Notes: a model not told the origin generated them from the letters alone. DNA of 44,575 nucleotides from Xenorhabdus japonica (GCF_900115195.1 NZ_FOVO01000029.1:1-44575), one strand, 5' to 3'; counted from the first letter of the stretch, positions 17,625-26,100 are shown. Program-made: numbers and translations.

Positions 17625-18392
17625 ATGACCCCCCCAGAGCGCAGAGATTTTATTTATCGTTATTTGCATGAACATCAGACAGTTTCTATTGTAAAATTAG
17701 TAACATTAATGAGTGTTTCGCACATGACAGTGAGGAGAGATATCCGTCTTTTAGAAGAAGAGGGAAAAGTTATTAGTATCCCTGGAGGTATCCAGCTAAA
17801 TGATGCTTTACGGCAAGAATTACCATGGAATGAAAAAGCACTTATTCATCATCGCTATAAACGGGCAATAGGTAAATATGCAGCCTCTCTGGTGGAAGAT
17901 GGTCAGGTGGTTTATTTGGATGCAGGAACGACGACATTTGAAATTGCTCAGGTATTGGCAGAGCGTTTTAACCTGACAATTATTACGAATGATTTTTCGA
18001 TTATCCAGTATTTGATGAATAAACCACAACTGAATTTATTTCATACTGGAGGGCAAGTAGATAAACGTAATTATTCTTGTGTCGGAAAGAGTGCGGCCAT
18101 GGTACTACGCTCTTTGAATGTGGATATTGCATTTATTAGCACTAGCTCATGGGAGCTTGAGCATGGAATTTCCACTCCTCATGAAGAAAAAGTCTTGGTG
18201 AAACAGGCACTGCTAGAAATAGCGCGTAGGAAAATATTGGTTTCTGATAGCAGTAAGTATGGAAAATATGGCATGTTTCGTGTTTGTCCTCTCTCATATC
18301 TGAATGACATTGTGTGTGATGGGCAATTACCAATGCCAGTGCAACAACAATTATATGAGTCAAATATGAAGCTACACATTGTCAACATATAA
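17625..18392 (+). CDS. ygbI: DeoR-family transcriptional regulator of the tetronate locus
   Basis: The 255-residue protein has an N-terminal DeoR winged helix-turn-helix (about 5-57, including SVSHMTVRRDIRLLEEEGKVI) and a C-terminal sugar-phosphate-sensing domain with DAGTTTFEIAQVL (about 98-110), ITNDF and a late VSDSSKYGKYG. It matches E. coli YgbI (255 residues), the regulator next to the ygbJKLMN operon. It probably represses this locus until a phosphorylated tetronate intermediate appears, which is inference. AGGAGAGG lies just before ATG 17625. Here it is inside the operon instead of divergent from it. Confidence 0.85.
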   Translation: MTPPERRDFIYRYLHEHQTVSIVKLVTLMSVSHMTVRRDIRLLEEEGKVISIPGGIQLNDALRQELPWNEKALIHHRYKRAIGKYAASLVEDGQVVYLDAGTTTFEIAQVLAERFNLTIITNDFSIIQYLMNKPQLNLFHTGGQVDKRNYSCVGKSAAMVLRSLNVDIAFISTSSWELEHGISTPHEEKVLVKQALLEIARRKILVSDSSKYGKYGMFRVCPLSYLNDIVCDGQLPMPVQQQLYESNMKLHIVNI

Positions 18393-18437
18393 AAATTATA
18401 AAAAATGAATCAACACCTACAAAAATAGATTAAGGAG

Positions 18438-18492
18438 GCTATAAAGGAGAATTCTATAATAGGCCAAAAATGCTATAAAGGAGAATCCTATA
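18438..18492 (+). repeat. Duplicated ribosome-binding region before denD
   Basis: A 21-base sequence starting GCTATAAAGGAGAATTCTAT occurs at 18438-18458 and again, with one change, at 18472-18492, 34 bases later. The second copy supplies the AAGGAG of denD. A third Shine-Dalgarno-like TAAGGAGG lies at 18431-18438. Only the last is placed to serve a gene. Confidence 0.85.
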
Positions 18493-19445
18493 TGAAAATA
18501 ATTATTACTGGTGGTGCAGGTTTTTTGGGCCAGCAGTTAGCTTTTGCTTTACTTAAAAATAAGTCAGCATTTAATTTCGAACAGTTGGTTTTAGCTGACA
18601 TTCAGTGTCCCATTTCTCCTATTAATGATCCGAGGGTGCAGTGTTTGGCGCTAGATTTGTCGCAGGCAGGTTCGGCTGAAAAACTGATTGATGCAGAGAG
18701 TGATATTTTGTTTCATTTAGCAGCCATTGTCAGTAGTCAGGCTGAACAAGACTTTGACTTAGGTATGAGAGTTAATTTTGATGTGACACGAAATTTATTG
18801 GAGTCTATTCGTACCAAGAATCCATCATTGAAATTTATTTTCACTAGTTCACTGGCAGTCTTTGGGGGAATTTTACCAAAAACAGTAACAGATCACTGTG
18901 CTGTTAACCCCCAATCCTCATATGGTACTCAAAAGGCGATGTGTGAATTGATGATTAATGACTATTCTCGTAAAGGATATGTCGATGGACGAATTCTTAG
19001 ACTACCAACTATCAGTATCCGCCCTGGAAAACCCAATAAGGCTGCTTCTTCATTTGCCAGTGGAATTATTCGTGAGCCATTATATGGAGAGAACAGTATT
19101 TGCCCTGTTTCCCGTGAGCTTGTATTGTGGCTTTCTAGTCCTGAAACAGTAATTCATAATCTTATTCATGCAGCTCAGATCCCAAAGGAAAAATTTGATT
19201 CTTCACGTATTATAAATTTGCCGGGAATTAGTATTACAGTGCAGGGTATGCTTGATGCATTGAAAGAAGTAGCAGGTCAGAAGCCCATAGAATTTATTCG
19301 CTTTGAGCTAGATGAAGGCATCAATCAAATAATGAAAAGCTGGCCTGGAAATTTTGATATTAGTCGAAGTCTTGCGCTGGGATTTAGGGCTGACTGTTCA
19401 TTCCACGATTCCATCCGTACATTTATCGCTAATAATATACATTGA
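18492..19445 (+). CDS. denD: D-erythronate dehydrogenase
   Basis: DenD oxidises D-erythronate to 2-dehydro-D-erythronate with NAD+, the first step of its catabolism. The 317-residue protein is an extended short-chain dehydrogenase (NAD-dependent epimerase fold). The Rossmann loop GGAGFLG is at 7-13, LFHLAAIVS at about 73-81, the catalytic serine in FTSSLAVFGG (about 119) and the YxxxK pair at Tyr144/Lys148 (SSYGTQK). It differs from sugar epimerases in its LRLPTISIRPGKPNKAASSF segment, typical of DenD. Its stop lies 14 bases before the preferred start of the first GntP permease. Together with OtnI and OtnK it would carry D-erythronate to 3-dehydro-erythronate 4-phosphate. Confidence 0.88.
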   Translation: MKIIITGGAGFLGQQLAFALLKNKSAFNFEQLVLADIQCPISPINDPRVQCLALDLSQAGSAEKLIDAESDILFHLAAIVSSQAEQDFDLGMRVNFDVTRNLLESIRTKNPSLKFIFTSSLAVFGGILPKTVTDHCAVNPQSSYGTQKAMCELMINDYSRKGYVDGRILRLPTISIRPGKPNKAASSFASGIIREPLYGENSICPVSRELVLWLSSPETVIHNLIHAAQIPKEKFDSSRIINLPGISITVQGMLDALKEVAGQKPIEFIRFELDEGINQIMKSWPGNFDISRSLALGFRADCSFHDSIRTFIANNIH

Positions 19446-19459
19446 GATGGAGCTTGATG

Positions 19460-20839
19460 ATGGCGCCTTATATTCCACTAATAGGATTGGCCGTAGCTGT
19501 ATTTGTGCTGATTTTCCTGGTCTTGTGTACCAGAATTCATGCGCTGCTTGCTATGTTGATTTCAGCTATAATCGCAGGAGTTACTGGTGGTTTGACCATT
19601 ACTAATACCGTTGAAGTGATTACTACAGGATTTGGATCAACATTAGGTAGTATCGGTATTGTGATTGGTTTGGGGATTATGATGGGGCGGATACTAGAAG
19701 TTTCTGGTGCTGCCGAAAAAATAGCTTACAGCTTCATCAAGTGGTTAGGTAAGAGGCGTGAGGAATGGGCGCTGGCAATTACTGGTTACATTGTCAGTAT
19801 CCCCATTTTTGTCGATACGGCTTTCGTTCTCCTTTATCCTTTGGTTAAGGCATTGGCTAAGAAAGGAAAACGAAATATATTGACATTGGGGGTTGCATTA
19901 GCTGGAGGATTGGTAGTAACTCATCATACTGTTCCCCCAACTCCTGGACCACTCGGTGTTGCGGGGATCTTTGGCGTAGATATCGGCTCAATGATGTTGG
20001 TTGGTATTATATTGGCTATTCCATGTGTTATTTGCATCACTTTCTATGCAAAATGGTTAGCGATTAAATATCCAGAATATCAGTACGTTGAGGAAAATAC
20101 TGAAAATCTGAAACAGATTTATCAGGATTACATAGGGAAAAAAGTTAATAAACCGTTACCGAGCCTATTTCTTTCCCTTTTACCTATTATTGTTCCGATA
20201 GTCCTGATTTTGATTAAAGCAATAAATAATATTTTATTGAAATTTGATATATTTATTGAAAAAGAAAAACATTTTTATTTTCAACTTATTGATTTCCTTG
20301 GTACACCGATTATTGCTTTAGCCATTAGTGTATTACTGGCGGTTTATACGCTAATGCCAAAAATCAGCAAACACGAAGTGATCGAGCATCTAGAAACTGG
20401 ATTACAAACAGTGGGAATTATTCTGCTAGTTACTGGTGCTGGTGGGGCATTAGGAGCGGTATTACGCGAGAGCGGAGTGGGAACTTTTATAGCACAACAG
20501 GTTGCTAGTCTACCAATAACTCCGATTTTGATCCCATTTATAATTGCAACGTTAGTGCGTTTGATTCAAGGTTCCGGTACTGTGGCAATGATAACAGCAG
20601 CTTCTATTTCAGCTCCCGTGATCAGCCAAATACCAGATATCAACATGCTACTAGCTGCTCAGGCTGCAACTATAGGGGCACTGTTTTTCAGTTATTTCAA
20701 CGATAGTTTGTTCTGGATGGTTAACCGAATGATGGGTATTAAAGACGCGAAGCAACAAATGATCGTCTGGTCAGTTCCTACAACAATTGCATGGGGAATC
20801 GGGTTATGTGGCGTCTTGTTTCTCGACCTTGTTATGTAG
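19460..20839 (+). CDS. GntP-family sugar acid permease, copy 1
   Basis: This 459-residue protein of about 12 to 14 membrane helices belongs to the GntP (gluconate:H+ symporter) family. Landmarks are GFGSTLGSIGIVIGLGIMMG (about 61-80), IVSIPIFVDTAFVLLYPL, TPGPLGVAGIFG and the C-terminal LIQGSGTVAMITAASISAP. Given its operon it probably imports D-erythronate or L-threonate, like YgbN in E. coli. GGAG at 19449-19452 best serves ATG 19460; ATG 19457 and TTG 19442 are in frame. About four in five residues match the second copy at 22002-23387 by eye. Confidence 0.88.
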   Translation: MAPYIPLIGLAVAVFVLIFLVLCTRIHALLAMLISAIIAGVTGGLTITNTVEVITTGFGSTLGSIGIVIGLGIMMGRILEVSGAAEKIAYSFIKWLGKRREEWALAITGYIVSIPIFVDTAFVLLYPLVKALAKKGKRNILTLGVALAGGLVVTHHTVPPTPGPLGVAGIFGVDIGSMMLVGIILAIPCVICITFYAKWLAIKYPEYQYVEENTENLKQIYQDYIGKKVNKPLPSLFLSLLPIIVPIVLILIKAINNILLKFDIFIEKEKHFYFQLIDFLGTPIIALAISVLLAVYTLMPKISKHEVIEHLETGLQTVGIILLVTGAGGALGAVLRESGVGTFIAQQVASLPITPILIPFIIATLVRLIQGSGTVAMITAASISAPVISQIPDINMLLAAQAATIGALFFSYFNDSLFWMVNRMMGIKDAKQQMIVWSVPTTIAWGIGLCGVLFLDLVM

Positions 20840-20917
20840 GTTTTGTTATATAAATAATGAAATTGCGCTCTGTAAAGAGGGTGTGTTGGATAAAAACAAT
20901 CCTATCCATAAATATTT

Positions 20918-20948
20918 TATCGGCCACAGCATTGTACTGTGGCCGATA
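20918..20948. terminator. Strong stem-loop between permease 1 and the autotransporter remnant
   Basis: A 12-base perfect stem TATCGGCCACAG (20918-20929) / CTGTGGCCGATA (20937-20948) has a seven-base loop. It lies between two convergent units and could end transcription from both sides. A decayed copy of the permease-2 terminator (GCGCTCTGTAAAGAGGGTG) lies just upstream near 20868. Confidence 0.65.
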
Positions 20949-21009
20949 GCGTCATGAATATTTCTTTTTTCATAATGTAATTAGAGAGACTTCACAATCT
21001 GCTCGTATA

Positions 21010-21751
21010 TTAGAAGCGCCAGGTAGTTGATAGATTTCCTGATACCGAATTACGGCCAGAACGGTATACCTACTGGTAACTCCAGCTCCCAATTCAATAT
21101 TCTTGTTTATTTGATAACGCATACCCGCTTTCAAGTCCAATGAGTCACGTCCAGCCACTTGATTTTTACTACTAGAACCTACTTTTTGGTAGTTGGCAAA
21201 GCTCACATTTTGCATCAAATCAGTATTAAGCAGTTCATGATTCCAAGCTAGTTGCAGATCGGTTGTGATCACTGCACCAGAAGAGAGCGGTAAACTCCAA
21301 TTGCTGTTCACTCCAATGCTGGAACGCAGCGAGTTGAAAGTATTCGAGTCCAACTTCAGGCGGCTGCTGCCACTGCCTGTTTCCGTCATGCCACGGCGAG
21401 ATAAGCTCGATATGGCTCATGTAATTATTGTCAACCGAGCCACCCAATGCATGAGCCAATTCATGAGTTGAAGTGCCTACCAGATCGCCTTATCTGTGGG
21501 GGGGGGGAATTGTGAGGGTATATAAGGCCGAATGATCACGGTTTAGTCCCCCTAGTTTTCCTATTACAATCTGGCTATGGGCTCCAAATTCTAATTTTCC
21601 TGGCTTGGGTTGGATGATATTTGCCCAGCAATGTATCCCAGCCAGTATTTTTTCTGTATGTTGTTGATCCAGATTCCATGTCGTATTTTGCATACAAATG
21701 ATGACTGGGTAACATACATACCAATGATATGGCCAGTGAGAGCGTTTTCAT
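21010..21751 (-). pseudogene. Decayed autotransporter (signal peptide and C-terminal beta-barrel remain)
   Basis: On the minus strand a signal-peptide start survives at 21751 (MKTLSLAISLVCMLPSHHL, with AGGAT upstream). At the other end is the C-terminal part of an autotransporter beta-barrel: ETGSGSSRLKLDSNTFNSLR, LQLAWNHELL, GRDSLDLKAGMRY, then after a frameshift near 21063 SGRNSVSGNLSTTWRF and a stop at 21010-21012. Ending in an aromatic residue is typical of outer-membrane barrels. Between them the reading frame is broken: a stop about 58 codons in, a TAA at 21490-21492, and a frameshift near 21395. The whole is about 740 bases against more than 2 kb for a functional gene, so most of the passenger is gone. 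The passenger function cannot be told. Confidence 0.75.
21498..21507. repeat. Homopolymeric G10/C10 tract in the autotransporter remnant
   Basis: Ten consecutive G on the plus strand (C on the coding strand) lie inside the remnant. Such tracts allow slipped-strand phase variation of surface proteins. Here all three frames after the tract meet stops within about 15 codons, so changing the length would not restore this gene now. Confidence 0.9.
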
Positions 21752-22001
21752 ATTAGGTATCCTTGTGATTAGTCTTAGAATAGTGATATTTGCTTCACGT
21801 ATTGAATATCATTCCTCATATAAATAAATAGCAAATAGATCAAATAATCGACAATACAAATAATTAAATGAGTTCATCAATAGCAGTTCCTACACAGAAG
21901 ATGATCAAAATTGTGACTTTCAGCACTGAATTGCTAACATCCGAATATTGGGAACTGTATTTTGCAGGTATGCCCGAACAAGATTGAAATGGGGTTTTAT
22001 G

Positions 22002-23387
22002 ATGGAGTTTTACGTTCCAATTATTGGGTTGGGAGTGGCGGTATTTACGCTGATTTTTCTGGTCTTACGCACTCGTGTTCACGTACTGATTGCCATGCTG
22101 ATTGCAGCGATAATCGCTGGTACATCTGGCGGTTTAACGATGAGCAACATTGTTGAAGTGATCTCCAAAGGATTTGGAACAACATTAGGCAGCATCGGTA
22201 TCGTGATTGGGCTGGGATGCATGATGGGACGAATATTGGAGGTTTCAGGGGCAACGGAACGAATCGCCTATAGTTTGATTAAATGGTTGGGTAAAAGACG
22301 CGAAGAGTGGGCTTTGGCGATTACTGGCTATATTGTCAGTATTCCTATATTTGTGAATTCGGCCTTTGTGGTTCTTTATCCTCTGGTAAAAGCATTGGCA
22401 AAGAAAGGCAAACGAAATGTATTGACTTTAGGTGTATCACTGGCAGGAGGGTTGGTGGTGACTCACCATATCGTCCCCCCGACACCAGGGCCGCTTGGGG
22501 TCGCAGGGATATTCGGCGTGAGTATAGGTTCAATGATGCTGGCTGGTATGATACTGGCCGTGCCATGTGTTATTGGAATTACCTGCTATGCAAAATGGCT
22601 GGAGACTAAATATCCTGAATATCAGCTGGATGATACGGAAGAGAATGCAGAGAATTTGCAACAAGTTCATCAGTGTTATATGGAAGAAAAAGAGCAAAAG
22701 TCGCTACCGAGCCTGTTTCTTTCCCTTTTGCCCATCGTTGTGCCGATTGTCCTTATTTTAATCGGTGTAATTAATGGAATGCTACTGAAAACCGATGCAT
22801 TTACAGGAAAAGAAAATTATTTCTACTTTCAAGTTTTTAATTTCCTTGGATCACCAATTATTGCGCTGGCAATCAGTGTATTACTGGCGGTTTATACGTT
22901 AATGCCAAACGTCAGTAAACATGAAGTGATTGAACATTTGGAAGCAGGGTTAAAAGCTGTAGGTATTATTTTGTTGGTGTCAGGAGCCGGAGGCGCATTG
23001 GGAGCCGTGTTGAACGAAAGCTCGACAGGAACAATATTGGCGCAATATATTGCCAGCCTGCCAATAACACCCGTTTTGATCCCATTTATCATTGCAACGT
23101 TAATACGCATAATTCAAGGTTCTGGCACGGTAGCAATGATAACTGCCGCTTCTATCTCTGCACCTGTTATCAAACAGATACCGGATGTTAATATGCTGGT
23201 TGCCGCTCAAGCTGCCATGATGGGTACACTGTTTTTTAGTTACTTCAATGATTGTTTTTTCTGGGTAGTTAACCGGATGATGGGCATTAAAAATGTACGT
23301 CAGCAGGTTATCGTCTGGTCGATTCCTACCACCATTGCATGGGGTATTGGATTGTGTGGTGTGCTGCTTCTCAACCTTATCATGTAG
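22002..23387 (+). CDS. GntP-family sugar acid permease, copy 2
   Basis: This 461-residue permease is a close paralogue of copy 1, with the same landmarks (GFGTTLGSIGIVIGLGCMMG, IVSIPIFVNSAFVVLYPL, TPGPLGVAGIFG, IQGSGTVAMITAASISAP). Notable differences are Asp to Asn in IPIFVNSA and the loop YQLDDTEENAENLQQVHQC. The same start context occurs (GGGG, then ATGATG), and I chose the second ATG. Homology continues past the stop into the terminator, so a whole segment was duplicated. It is separated from copy 1 by the decayed autotransporter. It has about 195 bases upstream that may hold its own promoter. The substrate is presumably a related sugar acid. Confidence 0.88.
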   Translation: MEFYVPIIGLGVAVFTLIFLVLRTRVHVLIAMLIAAIIAGTSGGLTMSNIVEVISKGFGTTLGSIGIVIGLGCMMGRILEVSGATERIAYSLIKWLGKRREEWALAITGYIVSIPIFVNSAFVVLYPLVKALAKKGKRNVLTLGVSLAGGLVVTHHIVPPTPGPLGVAGIFGVSIGSMMLAGMILAVPCVIGITCYAKWLETKYPEYQLDDTEENAENLQQVHQCYMEEKEQKSLPSLFLSLLPIVVPIVLILIGVINGMLLKTDAFTGKENYFYFQVFNFLGSPIIALAISVLLAVYTLMPNVSKHEVIEHLEAGLKAVGIILLVSGAGGALGAVLNESSTGTILAQYIASLPITPVLIPFIIATLIRIIQGSGTVAMITAASISAPVIKQIPDVNMLVAAQAAMMGTLFFSYFNDCFFWVVNRMMGIKNVRQQVIVWSIPTTIAWGIGLCGVLLLNLIM

Positions 23388-23405
23388 CTTGTCATGCAAT
23401 TTGTT

Positions 23406-23441
23406 ATGTAAATAGTCATGTAAATAGTGAGGTAAATAGTG
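23406..23441. repeat. Three 12-base tandem repeats after permease 2
   Basis: Units ATGTAAATAGTC, ATGTAAATAGTG and AGGTAAATAGTG follow head to tail, directly before the terminator. Copy 1 has only one such unit in its downstream sequence, so the expansion came after the permease duplication. Confidence 0.8.
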
Positions 23442-23443
23442 AT

Positions 23444-23463
23444 AGCGCTCTGTAAAGGGCGCT
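23444..23463 (+). terminator. Intrinsic terminator after permease 2
   Basis: AGCGCTCT (23444-23451) pairs with AGGGCGCT (23456-23463), eight pairs including one G-U, with a GTAA tetraloop and then TTTATATTTTC. Confidence 0.8.
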
Positions 23464-23561
23464 TTTATATTTTCAGTTTTCGTATTTCAGGTTTTGTGAT
23501 TGTTCTTCGAATATCGTTTCCATTTCTGCTTTATGCTCACCATATTAAACCCTCTCTTAAA

Positions 23562-23577
23562 TGTGATTAAAGTCACA
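23562..23577. promoter_or_regulatory. CRP box, distal, upstream of udp
   Basis: TGTGATTAAAGTCACA is a perfect TGTGA-N6-TCACA CRP site. Its centre is 52 bases from that of the second box, the spacing known for the CRP-CytR control region of E. coli udp. Confidence 0.85.
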
Positions 23578-23613
23578 AATATATGTATGTGTTTCTTTTT
23601 AATATTAATTAAA

Positions 23614-23629
23614 AGTGATTTTAATCACT
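23614..23629. promoter_or_regulatory. CRP box, proximal, upstream of udp
   Basis: AGTGATTTTAATCACT is a perfect palindrome with GTGA-N6-TCAC at its core. It lies about 70 bases before udp. With the distal box it flanks a region where CytR would bind in the E. coli arrangement. Confidence 0.8.
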
Positions 23630-23698
23630 AAAAAATGTCAGAGTATCGAATAAATTTAGGTATCCATATTTTGAATCATGTCCGTTGAGGAGTCTGAT

Positions 23699-24454
23699 AT
23701 GTCTGATGTATTTCACTTAGGTATCACTAAAAGCGACCTGCAAGGCGCGACTCTGGCGATTGTGCCAGGCGATCCTAACCGTGTTGAGAAAATTGCGCGA
23801 CTGATGGATAACCCAGTACATCTGGCTTCCCACCGTGAATTTACAACATGGCGTGCAGAAATTGACGGAAAGGCTGTTATTGTCTGCTCTACAGGAATTG
23901 GTGGCCCCTCAACGTCGATTACCGTAGAAGAGTTAGCGCAATTAGGAGTACGTACTTTCTTGCGCATCGGAACAACGGGGGCGATTCAGCCGCATATCAA
24001 TGTAGGAGATGTATTAATAACGACCGCTGCGGTTCGTTTGGATGGTGCCAGTTTGCACTTTGCTCCAATGGAATTCCCTGCGGTTGCTGATTTTGAGTGT
24101 ACAAATGCACTGTACGAAGCAGCAAAAGCATCAGGTTCTGCTACTCATGTTGGTGTTACGGCATCCTCCGATACCTTCTATCCGGGGCAAGAGCGTTACG
24201 ACACTTATTCAGGCCGTGTTGTGCGCCGTTTCCAGGGTTCCATGAAAGAATGGCAAGAAATGGGTGTAATGAACTTCGAGATGGAATCAGCAACATTGCT
24301 GACTATGTGTGCAAGTCAGGGGCTGCGTGCTGGCATGGTGGCTGGGGTTATCGTTAACCGTACCCAACAGGAAATCCCGGATGTTGAACGGCTGAAGAAA
24401 ACTGAAAGCAATGTGTTAGGAATTGTTGTTGAGGCTGCTCGCCGCCTGCTGTAA
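23699..24454 (+). CDS. udp: Uridine phosphorylase
   Basis: Udp cleaves uridine with phosphate to uracil and ribose 1-phosphate in pyrimidine salvage. The 251-residue protein (E. coli 253) begins [20 protein letters not shown] and contains the phosphate and ribose sites [41 protein letters not shown], and the base-binding segments [15 protein letters not shown] and [13 protein letters not shown]. The end EAARRLL is identical to E. coli. ATG 23699 follows TTGAGGAG with six bases between; an upstream ATG at 23678 lacks a site. Two CRP boxes upstream indicate catabolite and probably CytR control. In E. coli udp follows metE and ysgA; here the tetronate locus intervenes. Confidence 0.97.
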   Translation: MSDVFHLGITKSDLQGATLAIVPGDPNRVEKIARLMDNPVHLASHREFTTWRAEIDGKAVIVCSTGIGGPSTSITVEELAQLGVRTFLRIGTTGAIQPHINVGDVLITTAAVRLDGASLHFAPMEFPAVADFECTNALYEAAKASGSATHVGVTASSDTFYPGQERYDTYSGRVVRRFQGSMKEWQEMGVMNFEMESATLLTMCASQGLRAGMVAGVIVNRTQQEIPDVERLKKTESNVLGIVVEAARRLL

Positions 24455-24466
24455 TGCCTTTTATCA

Positions 24467-24488
24467 AGGGCCGGAGAATTCTGGCCCT
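24467..24488 (+). terminator. Terminator-like stem-loop after udp
   Basis: AGGGCC (24467-24472) pairs with GGCCCT (24483-24488), with an inner palindrome AGAATTCT. It is followed by ATCGTTTGTG, only moderately T-rich. Confidence 0.6.
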
Positions 24489-24599
24489 ATCGTTTGTGCA
24501 ATCTGCACTTCCCTTCATTTCAAAATCTGATAATGTCATAAAATTTTGCACATAACTTGAAAGATAAAAGGTATCTTTTAATCTCAATAAGAGTGACTT

Positions 24600-25382
24600 A
24601 TGACCACAACATTTCTATCTCATCCTTCACTACTACCTCTGAATGGCGGCATTAATTTTCGTGATTTAGGTAATAAGCCTCTGAATAATGGTGCCAAAAT
24701 TAAGTCAGGACTGCTTTTTCGTTCTGGTTCACTGGACAGGCTGACAGAAAACGATCAGGCTTTTTTAGTAGATCAAAATCTTTTTCAGATTATCGATTAT
24801 CGTGATAGCAGTGAAATTATGGATAAACCGGATCAAGTATGGCGTGGGGCGCATTACCATCATGCTCCGGCTAATCCTCTTTCCAAAGAAGGGAATGCTA
24901 ATCTGGATAAGCTAGATAAGGAGATATTGGAGCAATTCGATGCAAAAGTATTTATGTCACGTTTATATGAGTTGCTACCCATTAACAATCCAGCTTATAA
25001 AACATTAGCGGCATTGTTGCTGCAACCAGAGAAAGGCGGAATTGTACAACACTGCGCGGTCGGTAAAGACAGAACGGGGGTTGGCTCTGCACTGGTTTTA
25101 CTCGCATTGGGTGCTGATCTGGATACGGTAATGGAAGATTATTTACTGACCAATATTACGCTGGCTCCGTATCGAGACTATTTATTGAGTGAACACGCAA
25201 AAGTCATGAGTGAAAGTGTTGTTGAAAAATTTGTTTATGTTTATTCAGTGCGGGAAGAGTTTTTACTGACTGCTCTTAATAGCATTAATCAACATTATGG
25301 CAGTGTAGATATTTGGTTGGAAAAAGATATCGGACTCAATATTGCGGCGCGTGAAAAACTACAATCCTATTTTCTTGAATAA
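24600..25382 (+). CDS. Tyrosine-protein phosphatase (Y_phosphatase3/PtpB-like family)
   Basis: The 260-residue protein has the P-loop HCAVGKDRTGVGSA (151-164) with catalytic Cys152 and Arg158. It also has the N-terminal NGGINFRDLG (15-24) and the DYRDSSE (66-72) that mark the family of atypical protein tyrosine or phosphoinositide phosphatases, which includes Listeria LipA and mycobacterial PtpB. There is no signal peptide, so it is cytoplasmic unless exported by a specialised system. It is a single gene between udp and dedA and is not part of the E. coli order here. The biological substrate is unknown. Confidence 0.82.
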   Translation: MTTTFLSHPSLLPLNGGINFRDLGNKPLNNGAKIKSGLLFRSGSLDRLTENDQAFLVDQNLFQIIDYRDSSEIMDKPDQVWRGAHYHHAPANPLSKEGNANLDKLDKEILEQFDAKVFMSRLYELLPINNPAYKTLAALLLQPEKGGIVQHCAVGKDRTGVGSALVLLALGADLDTVMEDYLLTNITLAPYRDYLLSEHAKVMSESVVEKFVYVYSVREEFLLTALNSINQHYGSVDIWLEKDIGLNIAAREKLQSYFLE

Positions 25383-25389
25383 AGCTATC

Positions 25390-25424
25390 AGGTTAGCATT
25401 GAGTTAGTTGTACAGTGCTAACCT
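25390..25424. terminator. Stem-loop between the phosphatase and dedA genes
   Basis: A 9-base perfect stem AGGTTAGCA (25390-25398) / TGCTAACCT (25416-25424) with a 17-base loop follows the phosphatase stop by seven bases. No U-run follows, so termination is uncertain. Confidence 0.45.
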
Positions 25425-25458
25425 ATGATGTACTACTGATAACACAGGAAAGACTAAT

Positions 25459-25989
25459 GTGAGCCTGCATGAAATTATCGAACTGGTCACAAACTTTGTA
25501 AAAGCCCATGAAATTTGGGCAATTCCAATTGTTTTCCTACTTGCATTTGGTGAATCGTTGGCGTTTATCTCCCTACTGTTGCCGGCAACGGTCATTTTGT
25601 TAGGGTTAGGGGCATTGATTGGTGAAAGTGGGTTAATTTTCTGGCCAATATGGGTAGCCGCAGCTGCTGGAGCTTTCTTTGGCGACTGGGTTTCTTACTG
25701 GTTTGGTTTCCATTACAAAGAGAATGTCGGCAAGATGTGGCCACTTTCTCGCAATCCTCAAACTTTAGTTCGCGGCCATCGATTTTTTGGACGATGGGGA
25801 GTATGGGGTGTTTTCATTGGACGTTTTTTTGGCCCATTGAGGGCTGTTGTACCATTAGTGGCGGGAATTTGCGCCATGCCACAACGTCATTTCCAGCTCG
25901 CTAATTTTGCTTCTGCATTAATTTGGGCATTCGGTATTTTAGCACCGGGAGCGTTTGGTCTGCGTTGGCTGGCCGAATGGATAGGATAA
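25459..25989 (+). CDS. DedA-family inner-membrane protein
   Basis: The 176-residue membrane protein belongs to the DedA (SNARE-associated/VTT) family, whose members act as undecaprenyl-phosphate or lipid flippases and support membrane potential. The FIGRFFGPLRAVVPLVAGIC block (about 119-138) is the family signature, and GESLAFISLLLPA at about 31-43 is the first re-entrant segment. It resembles the short E. coli member YohD. The start is GTG 25459, with AGGAAAG upstream. It precedes rmuC on the same strand, with 111 bases between. Confidence 0.85.
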   Translation: MSLHEIIELVTNFVKAHEIWAIPIVFLLAFGESLAFISLLLPATVILLGLGALIGESGLIFWPIWVAAAAGAFFGDWVSYWFGFHYKENVGKMWPLSRNPQTLVRGHRFFGRWGVWGVFIGRFFGPLRAVVPLVAGICAMPQRHFQLANFASALIWAFGILAPGAFGLRWLAEWIG

Positions 25990-26100
25990 GTGAGAAGTGG
26001 CTGGAACATCTATACAGCCTCTATTTAACTTACATTAAGGCTGGTAAGCCCCAAAAGTTGACCTAAATTTAGCGACAATGGTGTTAGTGAGGGTGTATAG

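Noticed and set aside
21440-21475. HELAH in the autotransporter remnant looks like an HExxH zinc-protease motif
   Set aside because: It lies in a broken stretch with no downstream third metal ligand, and nothing else supports a metalloprotease passenger.
21498-21507. Active phase-variation switch by the poly-C tract
   Set aside because: All three frames after the tract reach stops quickly, so slippage cannot restore the gene; only ancestral switching is plausible.
21905-21935. CRP site before permease 2 (TGTGACTTTCAGCACT)
   Set aside because: Only one half matches the consensus; the second half lacks TCACA.
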